Origin: Gemmatimonadota bacterium | GTDB taxonomy: Bacteria > Gemmatimonadota > Gemmatimonadetes > Longimicrobiales > Gaopeijiaceae | NCBI GenBank assembly: GCA_030430625.1 | Contig: JAUIKL010000018.1 | Span: 1 to 35,350 of the forward strand | Length of the DNA stretch: 35,350 nt | Direction: 5' to 3' | Shown here: positions 8,003-15,394 of the stretch, piece by piece | Layout of the letters: each line of letters opens with the position of its first letter | How positions within the stretch are numbered: the stretch's first letter is position 1 | Translations under genes and position numbers: made by a program | Notes under the pieces: generated by a model | The model's database searches: none | Told to the model about the DNA's origin: nothing | Seen by the model: the letters and a program-made list of their open reading frames with translations, nothing else

Positions 8003-9030
8003 GACCCGGGCTCCCGGGCGGCCTGGAGATCGCGCGCCTTGCGATACATCTCGGAAGCGAGCTCCTGTCGGCCCTGCCGGACGTAGAGGTGTCCCAGCGT
8101 GTAGCTCGGGCGCGGGTCGGCCGGCATCAGCTCCGCCGCGCGCAGCATCTCCACCTCGGCCTCGTCGAAACGACCGATCCGGTTCAGCGCTTCCCCGCGG
8201 TAGTACACGGCCAGCCCGTCGTCGGGGGTCCGTTCCGTGACCCACCGCAGCTCCCCCTCGGCCTGGACGTACAGTCCTCTTCGAAAGGACAGGATCGCGC
8301 CGGCCAGGCGGACCGAACCATCCTCCGGCGCCAGGCGGAGTGCGCGCCTCAGGTACTCCTGGGCGTCGTCGTAGCGACCGAGCGAGGTGAGCGCCGTGCC
8401 GTAGTTGGTCAGGACCTCGACGTTTTCCGGCTCGACCGCGACGGCCTGCTCGAAGTGCCGGACCGCCAGGTCGTGCTGACCCAGCTCGTCCAGGAGGACG
8501 CCGAGATTGTTGTGGGCTTTGAAGTGATCGGGCGTCTCCGCCAGAATCGACTCGTAGAGCGCGATCGCCTCCCGGATGCGCCCCGAGCCGACGAGGTCAC
8601 GCGCCCGCGCGAGTTGATTCCCGGCGGGACGGGGGGACCCGGGCTCGGAGGGCTTGGGCGACGACTCGGCCGCCCTTTTCGACTCGGACGGCCCCTTCGG
8701 CTCGGCCGGCCCTTGCCGCTCGGCGGTAGCGGGCCCCGGCGACGACTTCGCGGTGGGCTCCCGTGCGGGACTCTTCCGGGCTGGCTTCTCCTCTGCCGAC
8801 TCCGCATCGTCGTCCTTCGGACGGAGCGGTCCGACGACCCGATAGGCCTTGGGTTCCTCGTCGTCCGAATCGGCCGTCGTCGACTCCGTCGACGCCCCCG
8901 GCTCTGAGGACTCGTCGTCCGGGGACTCGTCCTCGGTCAGCTCCGGTAGAAGCTCGACCTGTCCCGGATCCTGCTCCGACTTCTTGCCGCGCTTCTTCTT
9001 CTTTCCCTTCCGCCGGCGTGCGGCACTCAC
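7999..9030 (-). CDS. TPR-repeat protein with basic and acidic low-complexity N-terminus
   Basis: A 343-residue protein. Residues 1-20 are extremely basic (ARRRKGKKKKRGKKS). Residues 20-140 are disordered, alternating acidic and Pro/Ala/Ser/Lys-rich. From about residue 140 there are at least five tetratricopeptide repeats (for example HFKAHNNLGVLLDELGQ, NVEVLTNYGTALTSLGRYD, and PRPSYTLGHLYVRQGRQ), giving a protein-interaction scaffold. No signal peptide is seen. The start is GTG at 9030, overlapping the cutA stop by four bases. The macro-domain gene overlaps its end the same way, so all three are likely co-translated. The basic tail might contact nucleic acid or acidic membranes, which is inference. 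Confidence 0.8.
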   Translation of the reverse strand: MSAARRRKGKKKKRGKKSEQDPGQVELLPELTEDESPDDESSEPGASTESTTADSDDEEPKAYRVVGPLRPKDDDAESAEEKPARKSPAREPTAKSSPGPATAERQGPAEPKGPSESKRAAESSPKPSEPGSPRPAGNQLARARDLVGSGRIREAIALYESILAETPDHFKAHNNLGVLLDELGQHDLAVRHFEQAVAVEPENVEVLTNYGTALTSLGRYDDAQEYLRRALRLAPEDGSVRLAGAILSFRRGLYVQAEGELRWVTERTPDDGLAVYYRGEALNRIGRFDEAEVEMLRAAELMPADPRPSYTLGHLYVRQGRQELASEMYRKARDLQAAREPGS

Positions 9031-9350
9031 GGCCCGACCTCCCGTCTCACCCAGTCGAGGTAGGGGCGCGAGCCTTCCACCACCGGTAGCACGATGACTT
9101 CCGGCACGTCGTAGGGGTGCTCCTCCAACAGACGCTCCTTCAAGAGTTCCAGCCGCTCGCGGGTCGACTTCATGATCACGACGACCTCGTCATCCTTCTG
9201 AACGCGCCCATCCCATCGGTAGAGGGACGTCGCCCCCGGCAACACGTTGGCGCAGGCGATCAGCCTCGCATCGAGCAGCGAGCGAGCAAGAGTTTCCGCC
9301 TGTTCGGCGCGCGCGGTCGTCGTCAGGACGGTCACCACATCGGGTGCCAT
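9027..9350 (-). CDS. cutA: CutA family protein (divalent-ion tolerance)
   Basis: A 107-residue protein matching CutA1: TVLTTTARAEQAETLARSLL at the start, ARLIACANVLPGATSLYRWD with the conserved Cys, then EVVVIMKSTRERLELLKERL, HPYDVPEVIVLPV and YLDWVRREV. CutA proteins form compact homotrimers with a ferredoxin-like fold. They were first linked to copper tolerance, but their true role is unsettled. ATG at 9350 is chosen because it puts the family core at residue 5. An in-frame GTG three codons earlier is possible; neither has a strong ribosome site. The acyl-CoA ligase stops 13 bp upstream and the TPR gene overlaps its end by four bases. Confidence 0.9.
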   Translation of the reverse strand: MAPDVVTVLTTTARAEQAETLARSLLDARLIACANVLPGATSLYRWDGRVQKDDEVVVIMKSTRERLELLKERLLEEHPYDVPEVIVLPVVEGSRPYLDWVRREVGP

Positions 9351-9363
9351 GGTGGCCACCGAC

Positions 9364-11199
9364 TCAGTACGCCGTGGCGTCCGCGGCTTCTTCCGCGTAC
9401 AGGCCATCGATCACGTGGTCGAGCTGCTCGTTGACCGCCTTGCGGCGGACTTTGAGCGTCGGAGTAAGCATCCCGTTCTCGACCGAAAACTCCTCCACGA
9501 GGAGCGCGATCTTCTTCGGACGCTCGAACGAGGCGAAGTCGTCGAGCATCGAGAACAACTCCTTCTCGACGTGTTCCACCACCCTCGCATTCGCCGCGAG
9601 TTCGGCCGGTCCACCCGCGACTCCGTTGGCCTGGGCCCAGGCGCCGAGGGCTTCGTAGTCGGGCACGACGAGAAGTGTGCAGTAGCGACGCCGCTCGCCG
9701 ACCATGACGACCTGTTCGACGTACCGATGAGTCTTGAGGCGGTTCTCGATCGGCTGAGGCGCGACGTTCTTTCCGCCGGCCGTCACGATGATGTCCTTTT
9801 TGCGGTCGGTGATCGTGAGGTAGCCCTCGGCGTCGATCACCCCGATGTCACCGGTCGCGAACCAGCCGTCGGCGTCGATCGCCTCGGCCGTGGCGTCCGG
9901 CAACTTGTAGTACCCCTTCATCACCTGCGGCCCACGCACCAGGATCTCCCCGTCCTCGGCAATCCGGATCTCGGTACCGGGGATCGGGCGGCCCACGGTG
10001 CCGATCCGGAAATCGCTGTCGGTGTTCACGTTGGTGACCGGACTCGTCTCGGTCAGACCGTACCCTTCGAGAATCGTCATCCCGATCGAGTAGAAGAAGC
10101 GGTTGAGGGCCGGGGACAGCGGCCCGCCACCGCTCACGAAGAAGCGGAGTCGCCCCCCGACCCGGTTCTTCACCTTCCGGAAGACCAGCTTGTCGGCCAG
10201 TCGGTACTGGATGCCGAGCAGGCCCGCGGGTTCGCGCCCGGCCAACCGGACGTCCGCCGCCTTGTCCGCCACGGACGCCGCCCAGTCGACGATCAACTTC
10301 TCGACCCCCGACTTTCCCATCACGGCGTTGTAGATCTTCTCGTACACGCGCGGGACAGACACGACCACGGTTGGCCGCAGCTTGCCGATGTCCTCGATCA
10401 GGCTGTCCATCGAGCGGACGTAGCCCACCCGACAGCCGACCCAGAAGAAGAGGAAGTCGATCATCCGCTGGAGGATGTGGGACAGAGGCAGAAAGCTGAC
10501 CGTGTTGTCCCAATCCTGGATTGCGAGGACCATGACGGACGCCTGCACGTTGGACGCGATGTTGTTGTGCGTGAGCATCACGCCCTTCGGCGTCCCGGTC
10601 GTCCCCGAGGTGTAGAGGATCGTCGCGATGTCGTGCGGTTCGACGGAGAGGGCGCTCGTGCGCCACTCGTCGAGAGGGGTCTGTCCGGCGACGTCCGAGC
10701 CCGCTCGCACGAAGTCGTCCCAAGCGATCATGTCGGCGCGGTCGGACGGATCGATCGCCACGACCTGGATGTCACGGTCGCACTCGCTCGCGGCCTCGCA
10801 CGCCTTCTCCACGAGGTCCGGTGTGGAGGCGAAGACGAGGTCCACCTCCGCGTTGTCGAACATGAAGGCGATCTGGGCCGACGTCAGTGTCGGGTAGATC
10901 GGCACGGCAATCACACCCGAGCAGAGGCACCCGTAGTCGCAGTACGCCCACTCGGGACGATTCTCGGCGAGAATGGCCGCCCGCCCTCCACGCTCGATCC
11001 CCCGGGCCTCGAGTCCGCCACTCACCTTCCGAACGATGTCGAGCACCTCGGTATACGATATGCCGACGATGTTGCCCTTCGAGTCGAAGCGCTGGAAGAT
11101 CTCCCGGTCGCCGAAGCGATCGATGGCGTCGAAAAAGAGGCGCGTGAGCGTCGACTCGGGAACCGGCGTCGGGTCGGTCGCCGCGGTGGGGGGGCTCAC
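9364..11199 (-). CDS. long-chain fatty-acid--CoA ligase (AMP-forming)
   Basis: A 611-residue member of the adenylate-forming superfamily, of the FadD15/long-chain acyl-CoA synthetase type. It activates fatty acids with ATP and CoA. Visible motifs: P-loop YTSGTTGTPKG (residues 196-206), FLPLSHILQRM, SGGGPLSPALNRFF, GYGLTETSP, WFATGDIG, and the hinge and A10-like region DRKKDIIVTAGGKNVAPQ. Family members with this 'GGKNVAP' hinge act on long-chain substrates and are membrane-associated. The start is GTG at 11199, two bases after the OsmC stop; the ribosome site is weak and coupling is likely. It sits in the middle of a six-gene unit. The DAK2-DegV fusion at 33-35 kb is an alternative fatty-acid activation route. 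Confidence 0.9.
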   Translation of the reverse strand: MSPPTAATDPTPVPESTLTRLFFDAIDRFGDREIFQRFDSKGNIVGISYTEVLDIVRKVSGGLEARGIERGGRAAILAENRPEWAYCDYGCLCSGVIAVPIYPTLTSAQIAFMFDNAEVDLVFASTPDLVEKACEAASECDRDIQVVAIDPSDRADMIAWDDFVRAGSDVAGQTPLDEWRTSALSVEPHDIATILYTSGTTGTPKGVMLTHNNIASNVQASVMVLAIQDWDNTVSFLPLSHILQRMIDFLFFWVGCRVGYVRSMDSLIEDIGKLRPTVVVSVPRVYEKIYNAVMGKSGVEKLIVDWAASVADKAADVRLAGREPAGLLGIQYRLADKLVFRKVKNRVGGRLRFFVSGGGPLSPALNRFFYSIGMTILEGYGLTETSPVTNVNTDSDFRIGTVGRPIPGTEIRIAEDGEILVRGPQVMKGYYKLPDATAEAIDADGWFATGDIGVIDAEGYLTITDRKKDIIVTAGGKNVAPQPIENRLKTHRYVEQVVMVGERRRYCTLLVVPDYEALGAWAQANGVAGGPAELAANARVVEHVEKELFSMLDDFASFERPKKIALLVEEFSVENGMLTPTLKVRRKAVNEQLDHVIDGLYAEEAADATAY

Positions 11200-11201
11200 G
11201 G

Positions 11202-11621
11202 TCAGCCCCGCCTGACGGTCGTGACGAAGTCGAGTTCGGGGTCGAGGGTGTGAAGGACCGAACAGTACTTGTCCCGCGAGAGGTCGACCGCCCGCTGAAT
11301 CTTGGCCTCGTCCTCTTCCGAAGGCCCGACGAGGTGACACTCGAGCTCGATGCGCTCGTAGCGCTTCGGCGCCGTCTCGGCCCGCGTCCCGACCGCGTTG
11401 AACTCGAGCGAGTCCACGGACACCCGGGACTTCTCGAGGATCATGAGAATATCGATGGCCATACAGCCGGCCACGGACCCGAGAAGGATCTCCATCGGCT
11501 TGGGACCGATCACCCCGTCACTGTCGATCCCGATCTCGACTCCGTCGTCCGGCCCGCCGCGGAAGGCCAGGCCTTCGCCGGTCCAACGCAACCGAAACTG
11601 TCTGAGGTTAGAGGCCGACAT
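11202..11621 (-). CDS. OsmC/Ohr family protein
   Basis: A 139-residue protein of the OsmC superfamily. The two reactive cysteines of the peroxidatic pair are present: Cys53 in GSVAGCMAIDILMILEK and Cys120 in DKYCSVLHTL. Spacing and length fit the small OsmC/YhfA-like branch, which reduces organic hydroperoxides or related electrophiles as a homodimer. YhfA-like members are less well characterised. ATG at 11621 overlaps the end of the upstream TPR gene by 14 bases. The next gene, the acyl-CoA ligase, starts two bases past its stop. Co-expression with a fatty-acid activating enzyme would suit detoxification of lipid hydroperoxides, which is inference. Confidence 0.88.
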   Translation of the reverse strand: MSASNLRQFRLRWTGEGLAFRGGPDDGVEIGIDSDGVIGPKPMEILLGSVAGCMAIDILMILEKSRVSVDSLEFNAVGTRAETAPKRYERIELECHLVGPSEEDEAKIQRAVDLSRDKYCSVLHTLDPELDFVTTVRRG

Positions 11622-12048
11622 CGGATCCACCACTCCTGTGTTGTTCCCTGAGCTGAGCCAGCGTCCAGCGTGCGTGCTCCACGTGTGCCTCGGCGTCCGG
11701 TCCGTCCGGCGCGTGCGAAAGGAACGCCTCGAGATGGGACATCGACGCCTCCCGCTCCTCACGGCGGAGGAGGATGAACGCCAGTCCGTAGTGCGCTCCT
11801 GCGGCGCCCGGATCCTTCTGGAGTACGTGGCGATACGTCTTGGCCGCCTCGTCGACCATGCCGATCCGCGTGTAGCAGATCGCGATCTGCTGCAGGACGA
11901 CGGCGTCCCCCGGTGACTCCTTCAGAGCCAGCCTGAAGGACGTCAGCGCTTCGTGGAACTTGCCCGCGACGAGGAGATCGGTCCCCTCGGTGTAGTAGTC
12001 GACGGGCTTTGCGTCCTCTGTCCCGAGGATCTTCTTCCAGAACGCCAT
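11608..12048 (-). CDS. small TPR-repeat protein
   Basis: A 146-residue protein beginning MAFWKKILG, then about three tetratricopeptide-like helical pairs: YYTEGTDLLVAGKFHEALTS, VVLQQIAICYTRIGMVDEAA and AGAHYGLAFILLRREEREAS. No signal peptide is present. The ATG at 12048 is the first gene of the six-gene minus-strand unit that runs to the macro-domain gene. The 219 bp upstream of it are gene-free and strongly structured. The frame stays open beyond ATG 12048, but upstream codons give Arg-rich, non-protein-like sequence. Role unknown beyond a probable scaffold. Confidence 0.75.
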   Translation of the reverse strand: MAFWKKILGTEDAKPVDYYTEGTDLLVAGKFHEALTSFRLALKESPGDAVVLQQIAICYTRIGMVDEAAKTYRHVLQKDPGAAGAHYGLAFILLRREEREASMSHLEAFLSHAPDGPDAEAHVEHARWTLAQLREQHRSGGSDVGL

Positions 12049-12066
12049 GCGTCGGGGGTCAAAGGG

Positions 12067-12233
12067 GTGGGGATAGAACCGAAGCGGACCTTCGGCGCGG
12101 CGATCCCCACGGTGCCGGAAGGTACCCGGGCCGGCGTGGAGCACGCAACGCTTCAACTCCTTGCTGTGGCGACCGTTCCGGCACCGTCACCCCTTCCGTA
12201 GCCAGTCTCGTGCCACCCGACCCCATCGGGGTC
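12067..12233. other. gene-free, highly structured region (candidate structured RNA or terminator cluster)
   Basis: Three inverted-repeat systems fill this gap. First, an 8-bp stem (GTGGGGAT 12067-12074 with ATCCCCAC 12103-12110) encloses a second perfect stem (CCGAAG 12079-12084 with CTTCGG 12090-12095). Second, a perfect 11-bp pair (CGGTGCCGGAA 12110-12120 with TTCCGGCACCG 12176-12186) encloses a GCGTG-GAG-CACGC hairpin at 12134-12146. Third, a 6-bp hairpin (GACCCC 12219-12224, GGGGTC 12228-12233). It lies between the SDR stop and the TPR start, both on the minus strand, so it could be a terminator plus leader or an independent small RNA. No long T tract follows any stem, and the pairs do not identify the strand. 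Confidence 0.45.
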
Positions 12234-12267
12234 ACGTCCGGGGCCGACCCGAACCGCGCGCGCCGGC

Positions 12268-12984
12268 TCAGGAGGGCTCGATGGCGAGCACGGGGATCGA
12301 CACCGAGTCCGGTCGTGTGGCCAGGAAGAGGACCGCCTCCGCGACGTCGTCGGGACGGAGCATGTCGGCCCGATTCGGCAGGAAGTCGCTCGCGTCGGGG
12401 TCCAGCGGGTCCCAGAGCGGCGTGTCGGTGGCGGCGGGTTCGATCATCGAGGCCCGGACACCGCTCCCTCGCACCTCCTCCAGTACGACCTCGTGCAGAC
12501 CGCGAAGCCCGAACTTCGAGGCGGAGTAGGCCGCGTTGCCCGGGTACGCCTTCCGACCCGACACCGAACCGATCTGGATCAGGAGACCCGAGCCTCGATC
12601 GAGCATGCCGGGCAGCAACGCCCGCGTGACGAGGAAGGGGCCGCGAAGGTTCACGGCGATGGCCCGATCGAAGTTCCGCACCGTTTCGGTCGCGCACGCT
12701 TCGATGCCGAAGACACCGGCCGCGTTCACCACGATATCCGGCGGGCCCCCGAGCGCATCGACCATCCGGTCGATCGCCGACCAGGTGTCGGCGTCGTCGG
12801 TCAGGTCCGCCACCAACGGCTGCACACCACTCTCGCGCGCGAGTTCGTCGAGTGCGTCGACCGATCGCCCGAGCCCCCAGACCCTCGCACCGGCGTCCGC
12901 CAGCTGCTCGGCCACGGCCCGGCCGATCCCCCGGCTGGCCCCCGTCACCAGTGCACTCTTTCCCACGACGCGGGGGTCGCTCAT
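12268..12984 (-). CDS. short-chain dehydrogenase, sepiapterin-reductase-like
   Basis: A 238-residue classical SDR. The NADP(H)-binding motif TGASRGIG is at residues 14-21 and NAAG at 87-90. The catalytic Ser140, Tyr153 and Lys157 are in IGSVSGRKAY and AYSASKFGL. The stretch from the active site through SKFGLRGLHEVV and PAATDTPLWDP resembles bacterial sepiapterin reductases more than FabG. It is the last gene of an operon with PTP synthase and GTP cyclohydrolase I, the stop of folE lying 10 bp upstream. That context supports reduction of 6-pyruvoyltetrahydropterin to tetrahydrobiopterin. Substrate assignment is inference; many SDRs look alike. Confidence 0.75.
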   Translation of the reverse strand: MSDPRVVGKSALVTGASRGIGRAVAEQLADAGARVWGLGRSVDALDELARESGVQPLVADLTDDADTWSAIDRMVDALGGPPDIVVNAAGVFGIEACATETVRNFDRAIAVNLRGPFLVTRALLPGMLDRGSGLLIQIGSVSGRKAYPGNAAYSASKFGLRGLHEVVLEEVRGSGVRASMIEPAATDTPLWDPLDPDASDFLPNRADMLRPDDVAEAVLFLATRPDSVSIPVLAIEPS

Positions 12985-12994
12985 TCGATCACGC

Positions 12995-13585
12995 TCACAG
13001 TGGGCGGTGCACGCTCGTCACGAGACGCATGAACTCGTCTCGCGTCCGATGGTCGTCCAGAAAGCTCCCGCGCATGGCAGAGGTGACGGTCTTCGAGTTC
13101 TGCTTCTGGACTCCGCGCATCATCATGCACAGGTGGTACGCCTCGACCACGACGGCCACACCCTGCGGTTCGGTCGTCTCCCAGACGGCTTGAGCCACCT
13201 GCTCCGTCAGACGCTCCTGAACCTGGAATCGCCGGGCGAAGACCTCGACGATCCGGGCGACCTTGGAGAGCCCCATGATCCGACCGTTCGGGATGTACGC
13301 CACATGCGCCTTTCCGAAGAAGGGGAGCATGTGGTGTTCGCAGAGGGAGTACAGCTCGATGTCCTTCACGAGCACCATACTCTCGTGCCCCTCGGAGAAG
13401 AGAGCGTCGCCCACGACTTCCGCCGGAGACGATGTGTAGCCGCTCGTGAGGAACTCCATGGCGCGCGCCACCCGCTCCGGCGTCTTCTTCATGCCGGGGC
13501 GCGTCGGATCGTCCCCGAGTCGCCGGATCATCTCCGCGACCAGCTCTTCGTACGAAACAGCGGATAGATCGGTCACAGCCGTCAT
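12995..13585 (-). CDS. folE: GTP cyclohydrolase I
   Basis: A 196-residue type I enzyme (FolE) converting GTP to 7,8-dihydroneopterin triphosphate, the entry to folate and biopterin. The zinc ligands Cys82 and His85 are in [17 protein letters not shown] and Cys153 in [10 protein letters not shown]. Other family blocks are present: [40 protein letters not shown] and [14 protein letters not shown]. Length matches the family. The ATG at 13585 overlaps the PTP synthase stop (ATGA), showing translational coupling. The SDR starts 10 bp after its stop. Because a eukaryote-type PTP synthase is directly upstream, this copy is more likely dedicated to biopterin than to folate. Confidence 0.97.
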   Translation of the reverse strand: MTAVTDLSAVSYEELVAEMIRRLGDDPTRPGMKKTPERVARAMEFLTSGYTSSPAEVVGDALFSEGHESMVLVKDIELYSLCEHHMLPFFGKAHVAYIPNGRIMGLSKVARIVEVFARRFQVQERLTEQVAQAVWETTEPQGVAVVVEAYHLCMMMRGVQKQNSKTVTSAMRGSFLDDHRTRDEFMRLVTSVHRPL

Positions 13586-14007
13586 GGTGCCTCCGGGCCG
13601 AGGTATTCGACCGCGTTGTTCACCGTCTCGTGAAGCACGACACGGTGGAGTCGTACGTCGTCGGGAAGACTACCCGCGAGCCGGTCCCAGATGGCTACCG
13701 CGAAGTTCTCGGTGGAGGGCAGGACACCCGCCAGCCAGGGCACCTCGAGGTTCAGGTTCTTGTGATCGACATCGTCCACGACCTCGGTGTTCATGGCCGC
13801 CTTCAACAGCTTGAGGTCCATGACGAAGCCCGTCTCCGGGTCGATCGGGCCCTCGACCGTCACGTCGAGCACGTAGTTGTGGCCGTGCCAGTTCGGGTTC
13901 GAGCACGCCCCGAAGACCTCTCGGTTCTCCTCGTCCGTCCAGTCGGGACGGAAGAGTCGGTGGGCGGCGCAGAAGTGCACGCGACGCGTGGCGCGGACGA
14001 CGGGCAT
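13582..14007 (-). CDS. 6-pyruvoyltetrahydropterin synthase
   Basis: A 141-residue protein of the PTPS/QueD family. The zinc histidines are His16 (FCAAHRLF) and His41/His43 (NPNWHGHNY), with the catalytic Cys35 (FGACSNPN). The second signature, [13 protein letters not shown], is followed by [11 protein letters not shown] and [10 protein letters not shown]. The 'NPN-HGHNY' and 'DHKNL(D/N)L' patterns match animal-type PTP synthases closely and differ from QueD (LHGHSF). This favours biopterin over queuosine synthesis; neither queC nor queE is nearby. ATG at 14007 has a strong Shine-Dalgarno (GAGGAGGAAG, 4 nt upstream). It is the first gene of the three-gene pterin operon. Confidence 0.92.
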   Translation of the reverse strand: MPVVRATRRVHFCAAHRLFRPDWTDEENREVFGACSNPNWHGHNYVLDVTVEGPIDPETGFVMDLKLLKAAMNTEVVDDVDHKNLNLEVPWLAGVLPSTENFAVAIWDRLAGSLPDDVRLHRVVLHETVNNAVEYLGPEAP

Positions 14008-14074
14008 GTGGCTTCCTCCTCGGGTGGACCTCGACGATCCCTACCCGGTCTCTACGGGGGCGATCCCGGATATG

Positions 14075-14123
14075 TCGAGAGCCGGTGCTCGACCCGCTGA
14101 GCGGATCGGACACCGGCCCTCGA
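14075..14123 (-). promoter_or_regulatory. long hairpin in the leader of the pterin operon
   Basis: Positions 14075-14097 face 14101-14123 around a 3-nt loop, giving 23 stacked positions of which 19 are Watson-Crick. On the minus-strand RNA three of the other four become G-U wobbles (80/118, 88/110, 93/105) and only 89/109 is a mismatch. On the plus strand the reverse holds, with three mismatches. The element therefore looks like a minus-strand RNA structure. It lies 68-116 nt upstream of the PTP synthase ATG. No T tract follows, so it is not a plain terminator. A role in controlling the operon is inference. Confidence 0.55.
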
Positions 14124-14158
14124 AGCACACGCCGAAGGGGCATTATTGAAGCCCGGGA

Positions 14159-14172
14159 ACCAACGAGTTGGT
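14159..14172. promoter_or_regulatory. perfect palindrome, candidate operator
   Basis: ACCAAC-GA-GTTGGT is a perfect 6+6 dyad in the 294-bp gap between endonuclease IV and the PTP synthase gene. It lies about 150 bp upstream of the operon's first ATG and 36 bp upstream of the leader hairpin, a suitable place for a repressor site. No clear -35/-10 pair could be fixed nearby; CAATAAT on the minus strand at about 14141-14147 is a weak -10 candidate. Confidence 0.3.
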
Positions 14173-14301
14173 GACCTCCTCGAGCCTTGCCGCTTTCCCC
14201 TCCTCCGGGGCCTAGCGTCGTTCCCGAGAGTCAGTCCCGGCTTCCATGTGTTGGCTCAATAAAAGAGCCCTCCGACGTGTGGGTGACGAATATAGTGAAT
14301 T

Positions 14302-15159
14302 TCAGCCCGCCGCGCGCAGGTCGCGTAGAAGAGAGAGGTTTCGGACGTCCTCCGAGACGCCGTCGTCCCCCTTCGGCGTCTCGAGCACCTTCGGCACACC
14401 CGCCAGCCGTTCGTCCAGGACGATGCGCCGGAACGGCTCCGTGCCGAGCGTTCCCTCCCCGAGGGTTTCGTGACGATCCTTCCGCGACCCGTAGGGATGT
14501 TTCGAGTCGTTCAGGTGGAGGAGGCCCAGGCGGTCGAATCCGATGATCTCGGCGAAGGCGTTCCACACACCGTCGTAGTCACCGACCCAGTCGTAGCCGG
14601 CGCTGAACGCGTGGCACGTGTCGATGCAGACACCGACCCGGTCCCGAAGTCCGTCCGGGACCAGGTCGATGATGGTCCTGAGATTCTCGAAGGTCGCCCC
14701 GACCGTCGTGCCCCCGCCCGCCGTGAGTTCCAGAAGGACTCGCGTCCTTCCGTCCACCGCCGCGAGCGACTCGGTCACACCCTTGGCGTTGCGCTCGAGG
14801 CCGGCGTCGGTGTCACCGTCCGTCGCATTGCCCGGATGGGTTACGAGGAAGTCCAGGTCGAGCGCCGCGCAGCGGGTCAGCTCGGCCTCGAAAGATCGCT
14901 GGGACCGCCTCCAGAGGGATTCGTCCGGCGTGGAGAGATTGATCAGGTACGAGTCGTGGGCCCCCGCCACCTCGATCTCCTGCTCTGCCCGGGCCCGCTG
15001 AAACGCCTCGGCCTGCGGAGGCTCGATCGAGGGTTCGGCCCATCGACTGGGCTGCTTCGTGAACAGTTGGAGAACGACGGCGTCGATCTCCCGGGCCCGC
15101 GCCGGGGCCCTCTCTACACCGCCCGCGGCGGAAACGTGTGCACCGAGCTCGTCTGTCAT
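14302..15159 (-). CDS. nfo: endonuclease IV (AP endonuclease)
   Basis: A 285-residue TIM-barrel endonuclease of the Nfo/EndoIV family, which cleaves abasic sites in base-excision repair. The three-zinc site residues are present in HVSAAGG, GAHDSYLINL, FLVTHPGN, LLELTAGGG, CIDTCHAFSAGYD, HLNDSKHPYG and RHETLGEGTLG, with LETPKG near the end. Length is typical. ATG 15159 is the only start that keeps the first strand (TDELGAHVSAAGG) at the N-terminus. The gene stands alone, separated by about 230-300 bp from its neighbours on both sides. Confidence 0.96.
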   Translation of the reverse strand: MTDELGAHVSAAGGVERAPARAREIDAVVLQLFTKQPSRWAEPSIEPPQAEAFQRARAEQEIEVAGAHDSYLINLSTPDESLWRRSQRSFEAELTRCAALDLDFLVTHPGNATDGDTDAGLERNAKGVTESLAAVDGRTRVLLELTAGGGTTVGATFENLRTIIDLVPDGLRDRVGVCIDTCHAFSAGYDWVGDYDGVWNAFAEIIGFDRLGLLHLNDSKHPYGSRKDRHETLGEGTLGTEPFRRIVLDERLAGVPKVLETPKGDDGVSEDVRNLSLLRDLRAAG

Positions 15160-15238
15160 CCGGCAAGGTCGATAAAGTTTGCCCTGCCCGGAAGCATTGT
15201 GGCGACCTCCGGCGGAGTCCCGCGCTCACTGTGGAAAA

Positions 15239-15265
15239 GTGTCAATACGCGTATCGCGTTGACAC
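15239..15265. promoter_or_regulatory. inverted repeat containing two opposed TTGACA boxes
   Basis: GTGTCAA (15239-15245) is a perfect inverted copy of TTGACAC (15259-15265). The interior holds a second stem, CGCG-TAT-CGCG, after a two-base bulge. Each arm contains a consensus -35 hexamer, pointing outward toward nfo (-) and the 15395 gene (+). I found no convincing -10 at 16-18 bp on either side. It lies in the divergent intergenic region (15160-15394) and may be an operator or a shared promoter element. Confidence 0.35.
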
Positions 15266-15394
15266 AGAACCACTTGAGCCATGTCGAACGGCCGCGCCAA
15301 ATGTTTACGGCCCGCGGCACGCGACTTGTCCCATGAAGGGCCAGAGCGTCACCCCCCAGGTGCCGCGTTACCCCCAAAAAGGACGAGGCCAACA

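Noticed and set aside
9247-11253. A 668-codon plus-strand open frame opposite the acyl-CoA ligase gene
   Set aside because: The minus-strand frame has all the adenylate-forming motifs; the antisense frame is Asp/Arg/His-rich with no recognisable domain.
13582-14007. Queuosine pathway QueD
   Set aside because: The NPN-HGHNY and DHKNL signatures fit PTP synthase better, and queC/queE are not nearby. It is not fully excluded without phylogeny.
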